Shown: one piece after another, positions 46,973-58,517 of the stretch | Position numbering within the stretch: the stretch's first letter is position 1 | Layout of the letters: each line of letters starts with the position of its first letter | NCBI GenBank assembly: GCA_001414345.1 | Contig: LLCB01000024.1 | Span: forward strand, 186,001 to 250,000 | DNA: 64,000 nt | Source of the DNA: Hymenoscyphus infarciens | Lineage: Eukaryota > Ascomycota > Leotiomycetes > Helotiales > Helotiaceae | Reading direction: 5' to 3' | Position numbers and translations under genes: made by a program | The notes under the pieces: model-generated | What the model was told of the DNA's origin: nothing | What the model saw: the letters and a program-made list of their open reading frames with translations, nothing else | Database searches by the model: none

Positions 46973-46980
46973 TTTTTTTT
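46973..46980 (+). terminator. Pol III T8 terminator of the broken tRNA gene
   Basis: Eight T residues lie ten bases after the discriminator G of the 3' tRNA half. This supports that the half belonged to a genuine Pol III unit. Confidence 0.7.
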
Positions 46981-49330
46981 CGTCTTTCTGGCTCTATACT
47001 TGAGGAATATTTATTTTGCCTTGATGTTCTGGAAAGGAAAGTCATCTATTTCCAAATGGGAGAGAGATGGACTAATTGCTCCTTCTTCGATAGTCTTGGC
47101 GAGGATCTGGACCGGCCGGCGACCTGGCCACGTACTGACCCGACCCAAAGAGCAGCTTGGCAAACAGGAGTTGAGAGGAGACGTGGAAAATGTATTCTCG
47201 TTATTTTTGTCAGAAAGGTACTGTAGACATTTGGCAATAGGTTTTGAAACATACTGCTTCAAATACTTGCAGTTCCACAACTCGGCTTCCTCAATCCTTG
47301 AATTTAGTGTTTATTACGCTATGGTACCCTTCCAGATAACATCTATTCTCAGCTTTGTCTAACAGTGCTTTGAGTCTCCATTCTGTAAAACCGGCTTTTG
47401 ATGCTCTCTCATCTTTCCGAGATTTTTCTTTCTTTTTTTCCCCCAGAGGAAAGCCCGTCTCTCTTTTTACAATCAGCTAACCAGGGTCATTTTTCTTGGA
47501 TATCCACCACCTCCCTTTGCAGACCACACATCCCAAAAACAATAGCTAACAATGCTCCTTCCACCGGCAAGTTTGCTAGGCAGCCCAAACACTCTGTTTC
47601 GACGTTCGTGAATGCAATTGGCGTTATGACTTCTTCGGCCATGAAGCCATGCACTGGTTCTTGAATATCGAGTGAATTGTTTGGGGCAAATCGTATGTAT
47701 CATAAAACCAATGAGCCTGGTCTCCGGAAACGATATTTTGGGGGTTAAAGAAGTACGCCCGAGGAAGTGAAACGTCCGTTAAGGTCCACGGTAAAAGCCA
47801 CATCAACATATATCTTTAGAAGTCTAGGGGATACCTCTTCGTGGAAAAAGCAATCCATAATGATTTTACCACAGTTATTATGAACCCATGAATGAATCCC
47901 ATCGAAAAGTTTTCTGTATTCTGGGCGATGTAGTGCCCAGTCAGTAAAGATTATAAAGTCGAGTCTCCCACCAACTATATTACCGGTCTGCACAATATGC
48001 TCGGCCATTGCTGCACTCGTGACCTCCATCGAGTTTGCGTGGTTGTTTGGTAGCTGTCGGAAGTTTCCAATCTACTGGTTGAACTGGGGTTTTGCGAGAG
48101 ACCAAAGCAGTATGTTTACCATTTTTATTTCGAACCTTTTTTTCCCGAGCCAACCTTCTTGGGATACGTGCTTGAAGAACGAATTTGTTACAAGGCGAGT
48201 TGGGGTTATATATACCCTGAAACTAGCTTGCATATGTATTTGCTATCCCATAAGTCAGCTGCCATATAGCCTACACCGGTGGGTTGTCAAGATGAACAAG
48301 GCGATCAAGTCAAGTGCTCCAGCAAGCAACAGAATCATCCTACTTCTTCTGATATCAATCGAGCACTTTTTATCTGGTCTCGCGTGATGTTTATAAGCAA
48401 TCAAATGTGCGATTTCGGGATTGTGTTGCTGGAAAAGGGGGTGGAAGTAAAACTCAGTAGTACCAAAAAGGTGCCGACTATTTGAATTTATTTTTTTGGA
48501 GCCTTTATTGAATACTGGGACTCTTCTGCCCATCGAATGTTAGAACTTGCTAGAATTTCGAGGTTCTATTCAAGTGGCAAGTCTTCCTTCCGATGCAGAT
48601 TCTTTTTATGCATTTCCAAAGACGCTCAAAGTATTTCTATGCGTTAGCGATTCTTCGATTTCGGACCCTCTTCTCGAAACTTTCGATCTGCTGGTGCTGT
48701 AAGGAGAATCTCATTTTTGCTTCTAAATTTAGCTAAGGTGCTTAACGGTGTTGAAAGTGATAAGCTAATAAGTGTCATAGCTGGTATGCAAGTAAGCTAA
48801 CAAAAACCAGTAGGCCAACAAGTTGTGGGTAAGCCACGAGTAATCTGCAGCTTACCCGGAAAAACAAACAGTTAGATAGCATGTGGGTGCGAATATCAAC
48901 CTCGTATTCCTGTCCAATCATGGAACGATCGCCAACGAGCACCAAAACATCCCCAAAGTAAATCCGCATGCCTGTGGTGCACCACAGGGGTTTCGATTCC
49001 CAGAGGTCTCATAAGAGTAAAGTCACTGACGGATTTTCACTAGAAAAAGAAAATCTCTTGATCACAAGGAGTCCACTAATCAACTAAAAGTCGAATTATA
49101 TCTGTCTTTGAAGTTCGTCAACCTGTTTACGAGTTGGGTATCTGATATAATTACCTAAATAATTGATTAACCTACAACCACCGGTCGGAAACAAAGAATT
49201 TCTGCTTGCACTTGAAGATCTACTAGCAAAGAATCAAAGCCACGAAGGAAGAGTGATTTGAATGGTAGGTTGAATAGTTATTAATACCCAAAGGTGAATG
49301 CGACAACGCAGATATTTTTCAATTCCACAG
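46981..49330. other. Moderate-GC island between AT-rich blocks
   Basis: About 2.3 kb of ordinary composition between two RIP-affected blocks. Apart from coding-like pieces on the minus strand (47473-48533) I see no gene. Confidence 0.5.
47473..48533 (-). pseudogene. Coding-like fragments of an unrecognised, probably eroded gene
   Basis: On the minus strand three pieces look protein-like in changing frames. 48533-48255 includes HLFGTTEFYFHPLFQQHNPE and ends in a hydrophobic MILLLAGALDLIALFIL. 48029-47840 reads GGRLDFIIFTDWALHRPEYR, then HSWVHNNCGKIIMDCFFHEE. 47770-47480 includes SGDQAHWFYDTYD and, in a third frame, VITPIAFTNVETECLGCLAN. Candidate donors (GTATCC after FFHEE) exist, but I could not build one clean spliced model. 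Either an intron-rich gene of unknown family or a decayed one; the mix of frames favours decay. Confidence 0.4.
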
Positions 49331-49339
49331 ACTCCTGGT

Positions 49340-50290
49340 TTTAACAGTTTGAAACTTTAAAAACATATACACTTTTAGAGTTTTAAACTCCTAAAATTTT
49401 CTTTAATTAGATTGATTCCCCAAGTTCTAGTTTTCAACTATCTAAAATAAAGAGCGTTTTAGAGTTTAGAATTCTTAAAGATCTCGAAATAATGAGATAC
49501 TTTAGCAATCTACTATAGAGTTTCAAACTCTATAACTTATCATTATTAAGAGTTTAATACTCTAGAATAAACATTAAATTTTCTAAGCGGATACTTTTAT
49601 ATGCTAGACAAATTCGTGCTCTTACTTACTCTCTAGTTACTAAATAGAGCTTATTCGGCTTCGGAATAGAGTCTTAGCATTCTACAGCAGTGTTCAAGAA
49701 CTAGAGGTTATACTCTAGAACTATTTAGAATGAATTAAAACCAAAATAAGACTCTTAGTAGATGTTCTATAGACCCGAGAAGTAAATAGAAAGATAGAGA
49801 AGATAGAAAAAGGTCTAGCGTCTAAGTTGGCTACACTCGCGTTATTAAATTCTGAAAAGTTTTTAGAGCATTCTAGAGAGAGCGATAGAGAGCGAAATAT
49901 TCATAGGTAACTCTTCTTAGAGACTTGTGAACTACTCGGAAAAGTTATACTTATGAACGCAGTATTATTAGCAAAGAGATATATAATACTATAAGACATT
50001 TTCGAGTTCTAAACTCTAAAATCATCTCTATTTTAGAGTTTCAAACTCTTATAATAGTAGCTCAAAGATTTTAACTTTCTAAGGCTCTTAATATTTTAAA
50101 CTTTAAAACTCCAAAATTGCTCTTACTTTAGAGTTCCAAACGCCTAAGATAGTAGCTTTAAAATTCTAACTTCCTAAGTTTCTTAGGACATTTTAAGTTC
50201 TAAACTCTCGAGATTATAGCATACAAAGTTTGAAGTTCTAAACTCTAAAACCTCCTCTCTTCTAGAGTTTCAAACTATAATAGGTTTATC
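49340..50290. repeat. Cluster of dispersed AGAGTTTNAAACTCT palindromes
   Basis: Near-identical 13-17-bp palindromes of the form GAGTTYNAAACTC recur near 49377, 49515, 49549, 50004, 50035, 50131, 50188, 50231 and 50262 at irregular spacing, often framed by CTAAAA/TTTTAG. The longest (49515-49533) is a perfect 19-bp palindrome around a single C. No coding frame is present. Confidence 0.7.
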
Positions 50291-51423
50291 GACTATAGCC
50301 TCTAAATCGAAGAAAAACCAAGGAGTTTTAGTCGAATAAATAGTTTGCAAAATAACCAGTTTTGCAAACTAACCGGTTTTATTATACCTAAAGAAAACAA
50401 ACTCTCGGCGTAAAACCTCTTACCTCAAACCCGAGTTTCAAGGATCTCGAAGAGGAAGAATGTTTTAAACCTCCGGCAAGAAAAAAGGTCGCCTCCTCTG
50501 CCGGCTTAAAATGTTCAATACTTACAAACGTCTTTCCTCGACTTACTCTTGTTCGCTATAAAATTACAAAGGCACTTCGCGCCTCTTACTCCTATAATAA
50601 ATACTTCTTTTTCGTAAGTAAAAAAACCAAATCCAAACAATCCCCAAGTTACAGCTTAAGCTTCGAATCCGATTTCAAAGAATAAAGTAAGAGAGATAAT
50701 GTCTTATAGCTTTTTATAGCGGGTAGTTTTAAGAAAAGTGAAGAAATATTAATACATGATCTTGATTACTCGCTTAATAATTTACTTCTCAGGTAGTATT
50801 ACTATATATACACACATGTCTACTATATATACTAAGGGTAGTAGTATATCTTAGGAGAGGGTAGGGATAAGAGTAATTATTATTATAGAACTAGCTAGGC
50901 TAGCTGAGTATAGCAGTAGTACGTGACCCTAGGGGCTTATAAGTAGTATACCTAGCTACTCCTTTAGTTGAAGATCTTAGATTTACCTATGATTATATAT
51001 CTTAACTCTAACCCTAGGAACTCGTTATAAGGTAAGTGATAATAAAGTTTTAACCTTACGTCTAACCCTCGTAATAAGATATAACGTTTAATATGAGATT
51101 TGAAGTTCTCTAGAAGAGATAGTCTTTTGAGAACAAATTTATTAGCTATTAATTACATATATACCGTTTATTATAAAGTATAACGTTTAATAGAATATTT
51201 AATATTCGCTAGAATATAGGAACTTCGAAGATCACTCTAGAAACTAAGTTCTTTGACTCTTAACTATTTGCTAGAACGTGAGAGAGGACTTTAGAAAACG
51301 AACTCTCTAGATTTCAAAGGTATAGACAAGGTCTATTATAAGTTACAACGTTCGCTTAAATATATAGTTCTAAGAGCAGACTTCTGAAATGAAATTAATT
51401 TTTAATAAGTTATATTAAGTTCT
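50291..51423. other. AT-rich relic sequence without recognisable gene
   Basis: Stop-dense sequence in all frames with strong TpA excess. It is probably decayed repeat DNA; nothing specific could be identified. Confidence 0.5.
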
Positions 51424-51426
51424 TTA

Positions 51427-51855
51427 GAGCCTGTTTAGCACGTATATACTTTAATTTAGATATATAAGCTTTATACACGAGTATAGAGTTAAAAGATGCT
51501 CGTATATATCTATTTATATTATAAGTTTAACCTTGAAAATATTCTATATCGTTTAGCTTATAAGCTATAGAGTTTAGTATATATTTCGTTAACTTTAGTT
51601 ATTATAGTAGTAATAGTAATATAGGAGAGAAAAGATATACCTATATATAAAAGTTGAAAGTTAAGAGATTAAAAGAGTATAATATTAATAATTTTAGTAC
51701 TATATATCTTAATATATATATTTAAAGAAAGTGCGAATAAACGTGCGTACTATAATATATACTAGCTAAACGTTAGTATATATTCTATATTACTTTATTA
51801 TTCTTAATAGTATGTATATTAAAAAAGAACAAATATATATAAGCTAAATAAGCTC
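51427..51855. mobile_element. Tourist-like MITE, copy B, RIP-mutated
   Basis: The 429-bp element matches the reverse complement of the MITE at 31022-31464 over its whole length. Its ends read GAGCCTGTTTAGCACGTATA and the complement of GAGCTTATTTAGCTTATATA. It has a 3-bp target duplication TTA (51424-51426, 51856-51858). Differences from copy A are largely C-to-T and G-to-A, e.g. GGGCC to GAGCC and CGCATA to CGTATA. Confidence 0.88.
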
Positions 51856-51926
51856 TTAGAAGGTCTAAGTTTATAAAAAGATAGAATATTTATAAAAGAT
51901 AATAGATAAATAGTATATATTTCTTT

Positions 51927-52680
51927 TAGTATTACGAGTAGTATTATCGTAATAAAATATAACGAGATTCTAGTAATATATATATATTTTTAAAATATTA
52001 TTACTACTTATATTATACTATCTAATTAATATTATAGTAATACTAAAAGTATACTATTTTATAACTTATATATCTAAAACTAAAAATAAAGCTATTTCTA
52101 CTTTCTATCTATATATACGCTCTCTTATTAGTTTACTACTATTTAAAATATTAATAGTAGTCTATTATTTATATATAAATTATTATAAAAGTATCGGCTT
52201 TTGTTTAACTAATTTTAATATAACGTATTAGACGCGTCTTACTCTTACTAGATTTAATTATAGTATTATTAAAGTTTACTATCTTATATAGACTACTTTT
52301 ATTAACTTAAGCTACTTAAAAGTATATAAGGTTAATTTAAGAGCTATTTATATAATTCTTTTTTTAAACTACTTAAAGAACTAGATCTATAATTCTAGTA
52401 ATTCAGCTGTTATACGTTATGCTATATAGTTATAAAATATAAGGCTAAGAATAAGTAGAACTAAAATCCGAGGTAAAAAGCTTAAATTTAATAGATTTAG
52501 TAATACTACGATATTATTATAGTATTAATCAAAAGACTATTATTAATAGTAATACTATTGAATATTAATAGTAATATATAGTGTCTATAGTACGTATTAA
52601 ACTCTATTTTAAACGATATATCGTAGTAGTATAGTATTCCTAATACTACTAGTAATACTGATTTCTTTAGTAATATCTAA
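51927..52680. mobile_element. Internally deleted hAT derivative (754 bp)
   Basis: In reverse orientation both ends match the 4478-bp hAT at 42255. The shared text includes ACTATACTACTACGATATAT, GTAGTATTACTAA, AAGCTTTTTACC, GAATTATATAAATAGCTCTTAA near one end and ACGATAATACTA at the other. The ends are (C/T)AGTATTAC-type RIPed forms of the CAGTGTGGTC terminus. The 8-bp target duplication ATTTCTTT is perfect (51919-51926, 52681-52688). The transposase interior is absent, so this is a non-autonomous derivative. Confidence 0.87.
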
Positions 52681-54111
52681 ATAACTAACCTTTGAAAATT
52701 CTTCTCTTACTAACTTAGAAAGTTAAAAACCAAATAGATAGTAATTTACTCAAAGGAAAGATAATAACATATTTAGTTCTCTAGTTTTTGTTTAGTTGAT
52801 AATAAAAGGTAACTGAAACAACCGAGACAAATAAGTAAAATAACTAATCTCACTTATTAGTAACTCATAGCTCTATTAGGCTATGTATGCTTTGAGTACT
52901 TGTACGATAACGAGAGCTTATAAGAGATACACGCATATTGGACTTATAATGCGTGTATTCTCTAATTATTTGATTCTCTGCTTCTTTGCTTCTTACAAAG
53001 TCTTCTTAGCCATTTCCCTTTTCCTCTCGGCACCTTTTCTAGCAGCCTTCAATCCCCCCCTTCCCTTTTTAGTCACCTGTGTACCAGCTTTGAAGAAAAC
53101 TACGATATGCAACAAAAACCATGATATCCTACTTGGGAATAACTTCCAGAGCGCTGGGAGCATGCTGGACGCATGTCTGAGAAAATGCGAGATGTAACAA
53201 AACCCAAACATGAGTCTTCTCTGGTAATTCGATAGGGTCTAGTCAATAAGCTGTTAGATTCACTTGAGAGCAAGGATAATATTGATATTTAGGATTCATT
53301 ACGAGGTTCGATTTGGTTATTAGTAATAGTAGCGAAGTGAGACGCTGTAACAAGAGATAGTAAAACTGCGCGAATGTTTTAGAGCTAAAGAAAGGTTTCC
53401 ATTCGATACAAAAGTTAAAGTTTGACAAGATTGCTTAGTATTTTTTTTAGCATTAGGAAGAAACTATTCTAAAGAAAATATAACGTTCGATACCAAAGAA
53501 CCTCCGGTAGGAGATCTAAAGTTCAATAAGATTCCACGACCTTTTCTTTAACAAACAGAAGAAAACTTTCAAATAGAGTTTCAACGCCCGCTTTCGGAAA
53601 TGAGAGGAGAACGTTTAATAGGAATCCTAAATTCGTGAGATAGAGAAACATTTAGTTAAGACAAAAAAGATTTTTCTAGGGATCTTTGAAATGTTTACTA
53701 TTTATAGCATTCTAAATACACTAAAAAGTCGGATTGACTAAATCGCAACTCGTAAAGTGTCACTTTCTATAAGTATAAAATAGAATATTTTAAATTCCTT
53801 TACCCTCGTTCTCCTCCCCTTCCCTCTTACTACTCTACACCTATCTATATCAAGACCTAATAGCCTTATCCACGGGATAACAAGTATTACGTATATAGTA
53901 TAACATCGCCCGCTCGCTATCTATTGCCTCCGCGCTGTTACTGTCGCTTCTTACTATTACCTAACTGTTATATTACTTTCTTACTATTGTTTCTAGATAT
54001 ATAACAGAGAGCGGAGAGAGTGGAGGATTGTTTACTACTTACCTAAACTCCTCTTACCTACGCTAGGAAAAACATTCTACTAAATTGTCTACTCGCCAGC
54101 CTTATACTATC

Positions 54112-54133
54112 TCTCTCTCTCTCTCTCTCTCTC
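54112..54133. repeat. (CT)n microsatellite
   Basis: About eleven CT units in the AT-rich block. Confidence 0.85.
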
Positions 54134-54465
54134 CTATTTATTAAAAGAATAGAAAAGAAGTAAGTAATAGTAAGAATATAATAGTATGGATTACAATAGT
54201 TTTAAATCGGCTCTTCTAAGAAGTAAGCTATATACTACTATTTACTAACTATATATATAATATCTATAATCTCTTCTATTATTATATTATATATAAAAGG
54301 TAGGTTTAAAACGCTCTAAGGAGCTCTTATATTCAGAGGTGAAAACTCTACTATATATAAAAGGAAAATAGAGTGTTATATAAGCTTATTTTCGCGTAGT
54401 CTATTATTTAAGAGAGTAGAAGAGTAAATTACCTATTATTAATAGCTAGCTTTATATAATAAGAG

Positions 54466-55260
54466 AGAGAGAATTTTAGCTTAAAACTTATTTTATTTTC
54501 TGTTTATAAGAAGTGACATTTTACGATTTACGCTTTACGATTTCCGTTTTATAAATTAGTCGTTTTTGGCGTATATATAGCATCCTAAATCTATAAAAGT
54601 CTAAAAACGACTAAATTGTAAATCGTAAGTCGTAAAAGTTAAGTATTTATAGTATAGCTAGAGTTGAACTATCTTCTAAGATATATTATAAATTATAAAT
54701 TATCTCTTATCTTCTTCTAGCTCTACTATCTTTCTCTCTCTAGCTCCTATCTCTCTCTTTCTTATAAGTAATAATTGATAAAGAAGAAGAAAAGAGAGAG
54801 AGAGGAGAGTAAGTAAATATTCTAGAGCTTGAAGAAAAGTTTTTCCTAGTATAAGTAAGAGGAATTTAAGTAAATATACTCTACTCCGCTCTACCTTCTT
54901 TCTCTTCTTTCCTCTCTAAGTGTTTCTCTCTTATTTATCGAGAGTACGAATATAATATAATATATTAGTAAGAAGGCGATATAATACGATAGAAAGGATA
55001 CAATAGTAGATGCGCTAGTAATAACGTACTATTACTTATCTATTATACTAGCTATATATATAAGGCCTATTATACTTGCTTTCTAATTAGCTCGCTATAA
55101 AGAACCCACTTATCGACAGCTTTAAAGCTATAGATAAGAGCGAGAGAAAGAGAGAGAGATTAACTTAAAAGTTATTCTGTTTTCTATCTATAAAAGTAAT
55201 ACTTTATAATTTTCGATTTACGATTTAGTCGTTTTTAGACTTTTATAGATTCAGAATACC
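54466..55260. repeat. Pair of ~100-bp direct repeats with an inverted segment
   Basis: 54466-54575 and 55147-55240 share AGAGAGAGAGA, then CTTAAAA, TTCTRTTTATAA, TTTACGATTTA and TTAGTCGTTTTT in the same order. A reverse copy, AAAACGACTAAATTGTAAATCG, follows the first at about 54604-54625, so the first copy also folds back. Probably pieces of a decayed element. Confidence 0.6.
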
Positions 55261-56933
55261 GTACTTTAGTACTGTCGGTATATTCAAGAATGAATAGCCA
55301 CTCGGATTAGTACACGTGACCTTCTCGCTTAAGGTCTATTTAAGCAGACAGTGTAGCTCGCTTTACTTAGTATATACGAACGAAAATCTACTCTTTTTAC
55401 ATCACTTTTATAATTACCAAGTTATACTAATAGGTACGATTAAGATGCTATAATTTAGAATAACGTACTTATAAGTTAGTATAGAGAAAGATCTAGATTT
55501 CCTTATTTATAGAGTAAAAAATAAAGCTATAGTAATTAATATAAACTGATAAATGATATAGTGAGTTGCGAGTTAAGCTTCCCTTGTTTTAAAGAGCTAA
55601 GAAAAGCTGAAAAAAGTTCTAAAAAATCTATACTTTAAAATCTCTTTTTTAAATTTTATAAGAATAGCTCTACGACTTAATAAAAAAAGAACTTAATTCT
55701 TACTACTATTCTAGATAGCGACGACGTCTCTAACCTCTAAAGAATCGTAGATAACTTTAATTAAAGTAAGAAGTATATCTAACTTCTCTTTAATAAATAC
55801 CTTATTAATTTTAGCCTCTTATATTAAGAATTTATTATAGCTTAAAACACTACCTACTCTTAATAATAATAATATAGATAAGAAAAGAAAGAGGATAAGA
55901 GAGAGAGTAGAGAAGATAGAGTAGTAGAGAGAAGAGAAGAAAGATAAGAAGAGAAGTAAAGAAGAGAGGAAGAGAAGAGAAGAGAAGAGGTAGATTAAGA
56001 AGAGAAAGTTCTAAGTATAAAAGATATAGAAGATATATAAAAAAGTTAAGATAAGAGATAAGAATAAGAAGGCTTATAAAGAATACTTAATAGCTATTTT
56101 ACTACTCTAGAGAAAGAAAAGAGGTATTAGAGAGGATCTTCTAAGTTCTTTTCTAAGACATAGACTTTTTTAATCTTTTTAAGAAGCTTAACTCGTAACT
56201 AACTATAATTAAACAATTTTAAAACTTATAAGTTCTATTTATTATCTAAATTAACTTAAAAGAATAAGACAAAGCAGTATACTAGCTAGTTTTATAGTAA
56301 TAATAAACCAAATTATCTTACCTAGTTTGTTTATATAGAGTAATATTAATTAATTCTTCAAAAGCTACAAATTAACTAGAGTAATAAAGTTATAGTTAGT
56401 TATAATTTTAGTTGATTTTTTAAAATACCTAAGACATCTAAAACAAACAAGTGAAATGACTATCTTTATAGTAATAATATTCACCTAAGGCTATGTTAGG
56501 TTTTGTGTATATTAAGTAACATTAATTAATCATTTAAACTCTTCAATTCAATTTGAAAAATTAAGTTCAAGAACTCTTTTTACTCTTGTATCTAGACTAG
56601 AGTACTATTGTTCATTATCTATACTTTGTCATTGTCCCAAAATCTTCAGCAAAATAAGCGAAAATTTGCCGACATCAACACTTCCCCATAACTCAGTGAA
56701 TAACAGAGATAAGCTGATATCGGCTTCTGAATCACCGATCACCCCTTATTTAGCCGCCACTAGTCACAAAGCTGTGAATAATATTGCAGAATTAGGGCTA
56801 TAATAGTGGATTTCCCACTGAAAAGTACCTTCTTTCCTACATATCACACCAACCTCCTCTCCCCAAAACACCAGTTTCGTCCTCCCTCGCTTCCAGAATA
56901 AACATTTCCTGGCTGATAGACGCTCACAACACT

Positions 56934-58517
56934 ATGCCTGATCAAAAACCCCCCAAGTCGCCTGCCGAATCGTCCTCTCTGAGAGAATTATCTGTGACTC
57001 CAATCCTTCCCGACCTCCCCAAACCCATGGAATCCGCTCATAGACAAGCGTACGCACTCCTCCTTCAAACAGCGAAATGCGATTACTGCAACACCGCGGG
57101 ATTGCGGGTACTGCAACGGTGCAGTAGCTGCTCGAAGCAGCTTTGCAGAGAGTGTAAGTCGTTCTGGGAAAGCGACGGAATACACAATGGAATGGAGGAG
57201 CTTGACTGGGATCCTGTGAAGGCAGCAAAGAAGAAAGCATCATCTCGAGACTCTGCCGAGGATGCTTCTTTTGCTTCTTCCTCGGAAGATCCTACGCGTT
57301 TCTCTGCTGAATATCCATCAAGTGGAAGCGCAAAGCAAAAATGGGAGTACATGCAGTCCCAGAAGCGGCGGCAGAAGAAGAGAAAGGCTTCTGTTGTTGA
57401 GGAATATGACGATGATGCCAATGAGGAGGAGGAAGAGGATATACCATCTCCTCCGAGACGATTTCCTGCTGTCGGGACTCCTCAACCACCTTCGAGACGT
57501 TTTGCTGTTGCTCTCCCCAGCGGATCTGGACGGTATCACGCTCCTTCAAACGTTCCTGCACACCCTCAAGAGATACTTCCATCGAATAGATATACCAGAA
57601 ACACGCGCGAATTCCACCAGCAAGCTCCAGCAACCCCAGTCCTCTCCCGTGAGAACCAACTCCTCCCCTCCATCGAAGCTCGAGACGCATCACCTCCCTT
57701 CGTTCCGATTGCTCCACCATCTGCTATTGAATTCGACCTGAGAGGAAATCTACTCCACAATAAACCTCACAACCCCCCAACAGAACTCCCACAACCCCCA
57801 ACAAACCAGGCTTCTACAAACTGGTTGCACCCAAAGAAGACTGACGCCTCGGACCTAAAACGCGAGCTGAGAAAGAAAGAGAAGAGGCAGAAACTCAGAG
57901 TTTCCGAGGGCCCTCATGCCTTTCCTGGAGATCCCACTACTCGTTTCTCTTTTCCTCAACCTGGGCCAGAAAATGGTCCTTCTGGTCCCATCAACACCAC
58001 TCGTCTCGCTGCCGATGAGCCGCGAAGAAGACTACAACAAGCATTGAACACTCCAGCAGCCGGTCGTCGAGGTACACCACCCCCAGAACAACCTCCACAT
58101 CCTTCTCAACCACCCCGAAGACCTCAAGAACCTCCCCGACGACCTCAACCTCCCCGACGACCTCAAGAATCTCCCCGACAACATCAAGAGCCCCAACCTC
58201 CACGTCTTCAACGACTGCCCCAAATCCATCAACAAGCACCACCACAATTCAACCCTCAGAACGTACCCACCTATAGAATCAGCAGCATGCCGACTCAAGG
58301 AAGTGTTGACCGAGTCATTGATACGATTTTGGAGTCTGACCAGGCCAGAGCACAAGGAAATACGGCACCACATGACCACGAGCCGCCAATTCAAGCTGCT
58401 AGAGCAAGAGCGGAGAACCATCCTCATGTTATGGCTTTGAGAGCGCAGGGGGATCATTGGGGGGCAGAGCAGCTCATTCAGAGGGTTTGTCTCTACTACA
58501 GAATCAACCTTTCCTAG
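56934..58517 (+). CDS. Hypothetical protein with N-terminal six-Cys cluster and Pro/Arg-rich repeats
   Basis: A single 527-aa frame starting at ATG 56934, the first gene after the AT-rich block. Residues 36-76 hold HRQAYALLLQTAKCDYCN and a six-cysteine cluster (Cys49, 52, 63, 66, 71, 74; C-2-C-10-C-2-C-4-C-2-C), which looks like a small zinc-binding module. A basic run QKRRQKKRK with an acidic stretch EEEEED follows, then long disordered Pro/Gln-rich sequence. A short repeat of the type PPRRPQ(E/P) is at about 398-422. The last ~60 residues (VDRVIDTILESDQARAQG, HWGAEQLIQRV) are helical and may be the second conserved part. A nuclear regulatory role would be a guess; I do not recognise the family. 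Confidence 0.75.
   Translation: MPDQKPPKSPAESSSLRELSVTPILPDLPKPMESAHRQAYALLLQTAKCDYCNTAGLRVLQRCSSCSKQLCRECKSFWESDGIHNGMEELDWDPVKAAKKKASSRDSAEDASFASSSEDPTRFSAEYPSSGSAKQKWEYMQSQKRRQKKRKASVVEEYDDDANEEEEEDIPSPPRRFPAVGTPQPPSRRFAVALPSGSGRYHAPSNVPAHPQEILPSNRYTRNTREFHQQAPATPVLSRENQLLPSIEARDASPPFVPIAPPSAIEFDLRGNLLHNKPHNPPTELPQPPTNQASTNWLHPKKTDASDLKRELRKKEKRQKLRVSEGPHAFPGDPTTRFSFPQPGPENGPSGPINTTRLAADEPRRRLQQALNTPAAGRRGTPPPEQPPHPSQPPRRPQEPPRRPQPPRRPQESPRQHQEPQPPRLQRLPQIHQQAPPQFNPQNVPTYRISSMPTQGSVDRVIDTILESDQARAQGNTAPHDHEPPIQAARARAENHPHVMALRAQGDHWGAEQLIQRVCLYYRINLS

Larger units (their letters stand above)
52689..56933. other. AT-rich RIP relic block with short repeats
   Basis: No intact gene. A small GC island at 52883-53197 has an open frame of 104 codons that I do not trust; it holds two words (ACGATATGCAACAAAA near 53104, GCGAGATGTAACAAAA near 53183) like the arms of the hairpin array at 3.9-4.9 kb. 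Purine-rich AGAAGAG tracts occur near 55880-56000. Related text occurs near 52800-52880 and 56440-56500 (AAGTRAAATRACTA, then TAGGCTATGT-like), which might be eroded long terminal repeats. Confidence 0.45.

Noticed and set aside
49340..50290. CRISPR-like array
   Set aside because: Repeat spacing is irregular, the motif is a diverged palindrome, and the genome is eukaryotic.
52883..53197. 104-codon frame in a GC island of the AT-rich block
   Set aside because: Hydrophobic but without a clear signal peptide or homologous motif; it contains repeat words related to the hairpin array.
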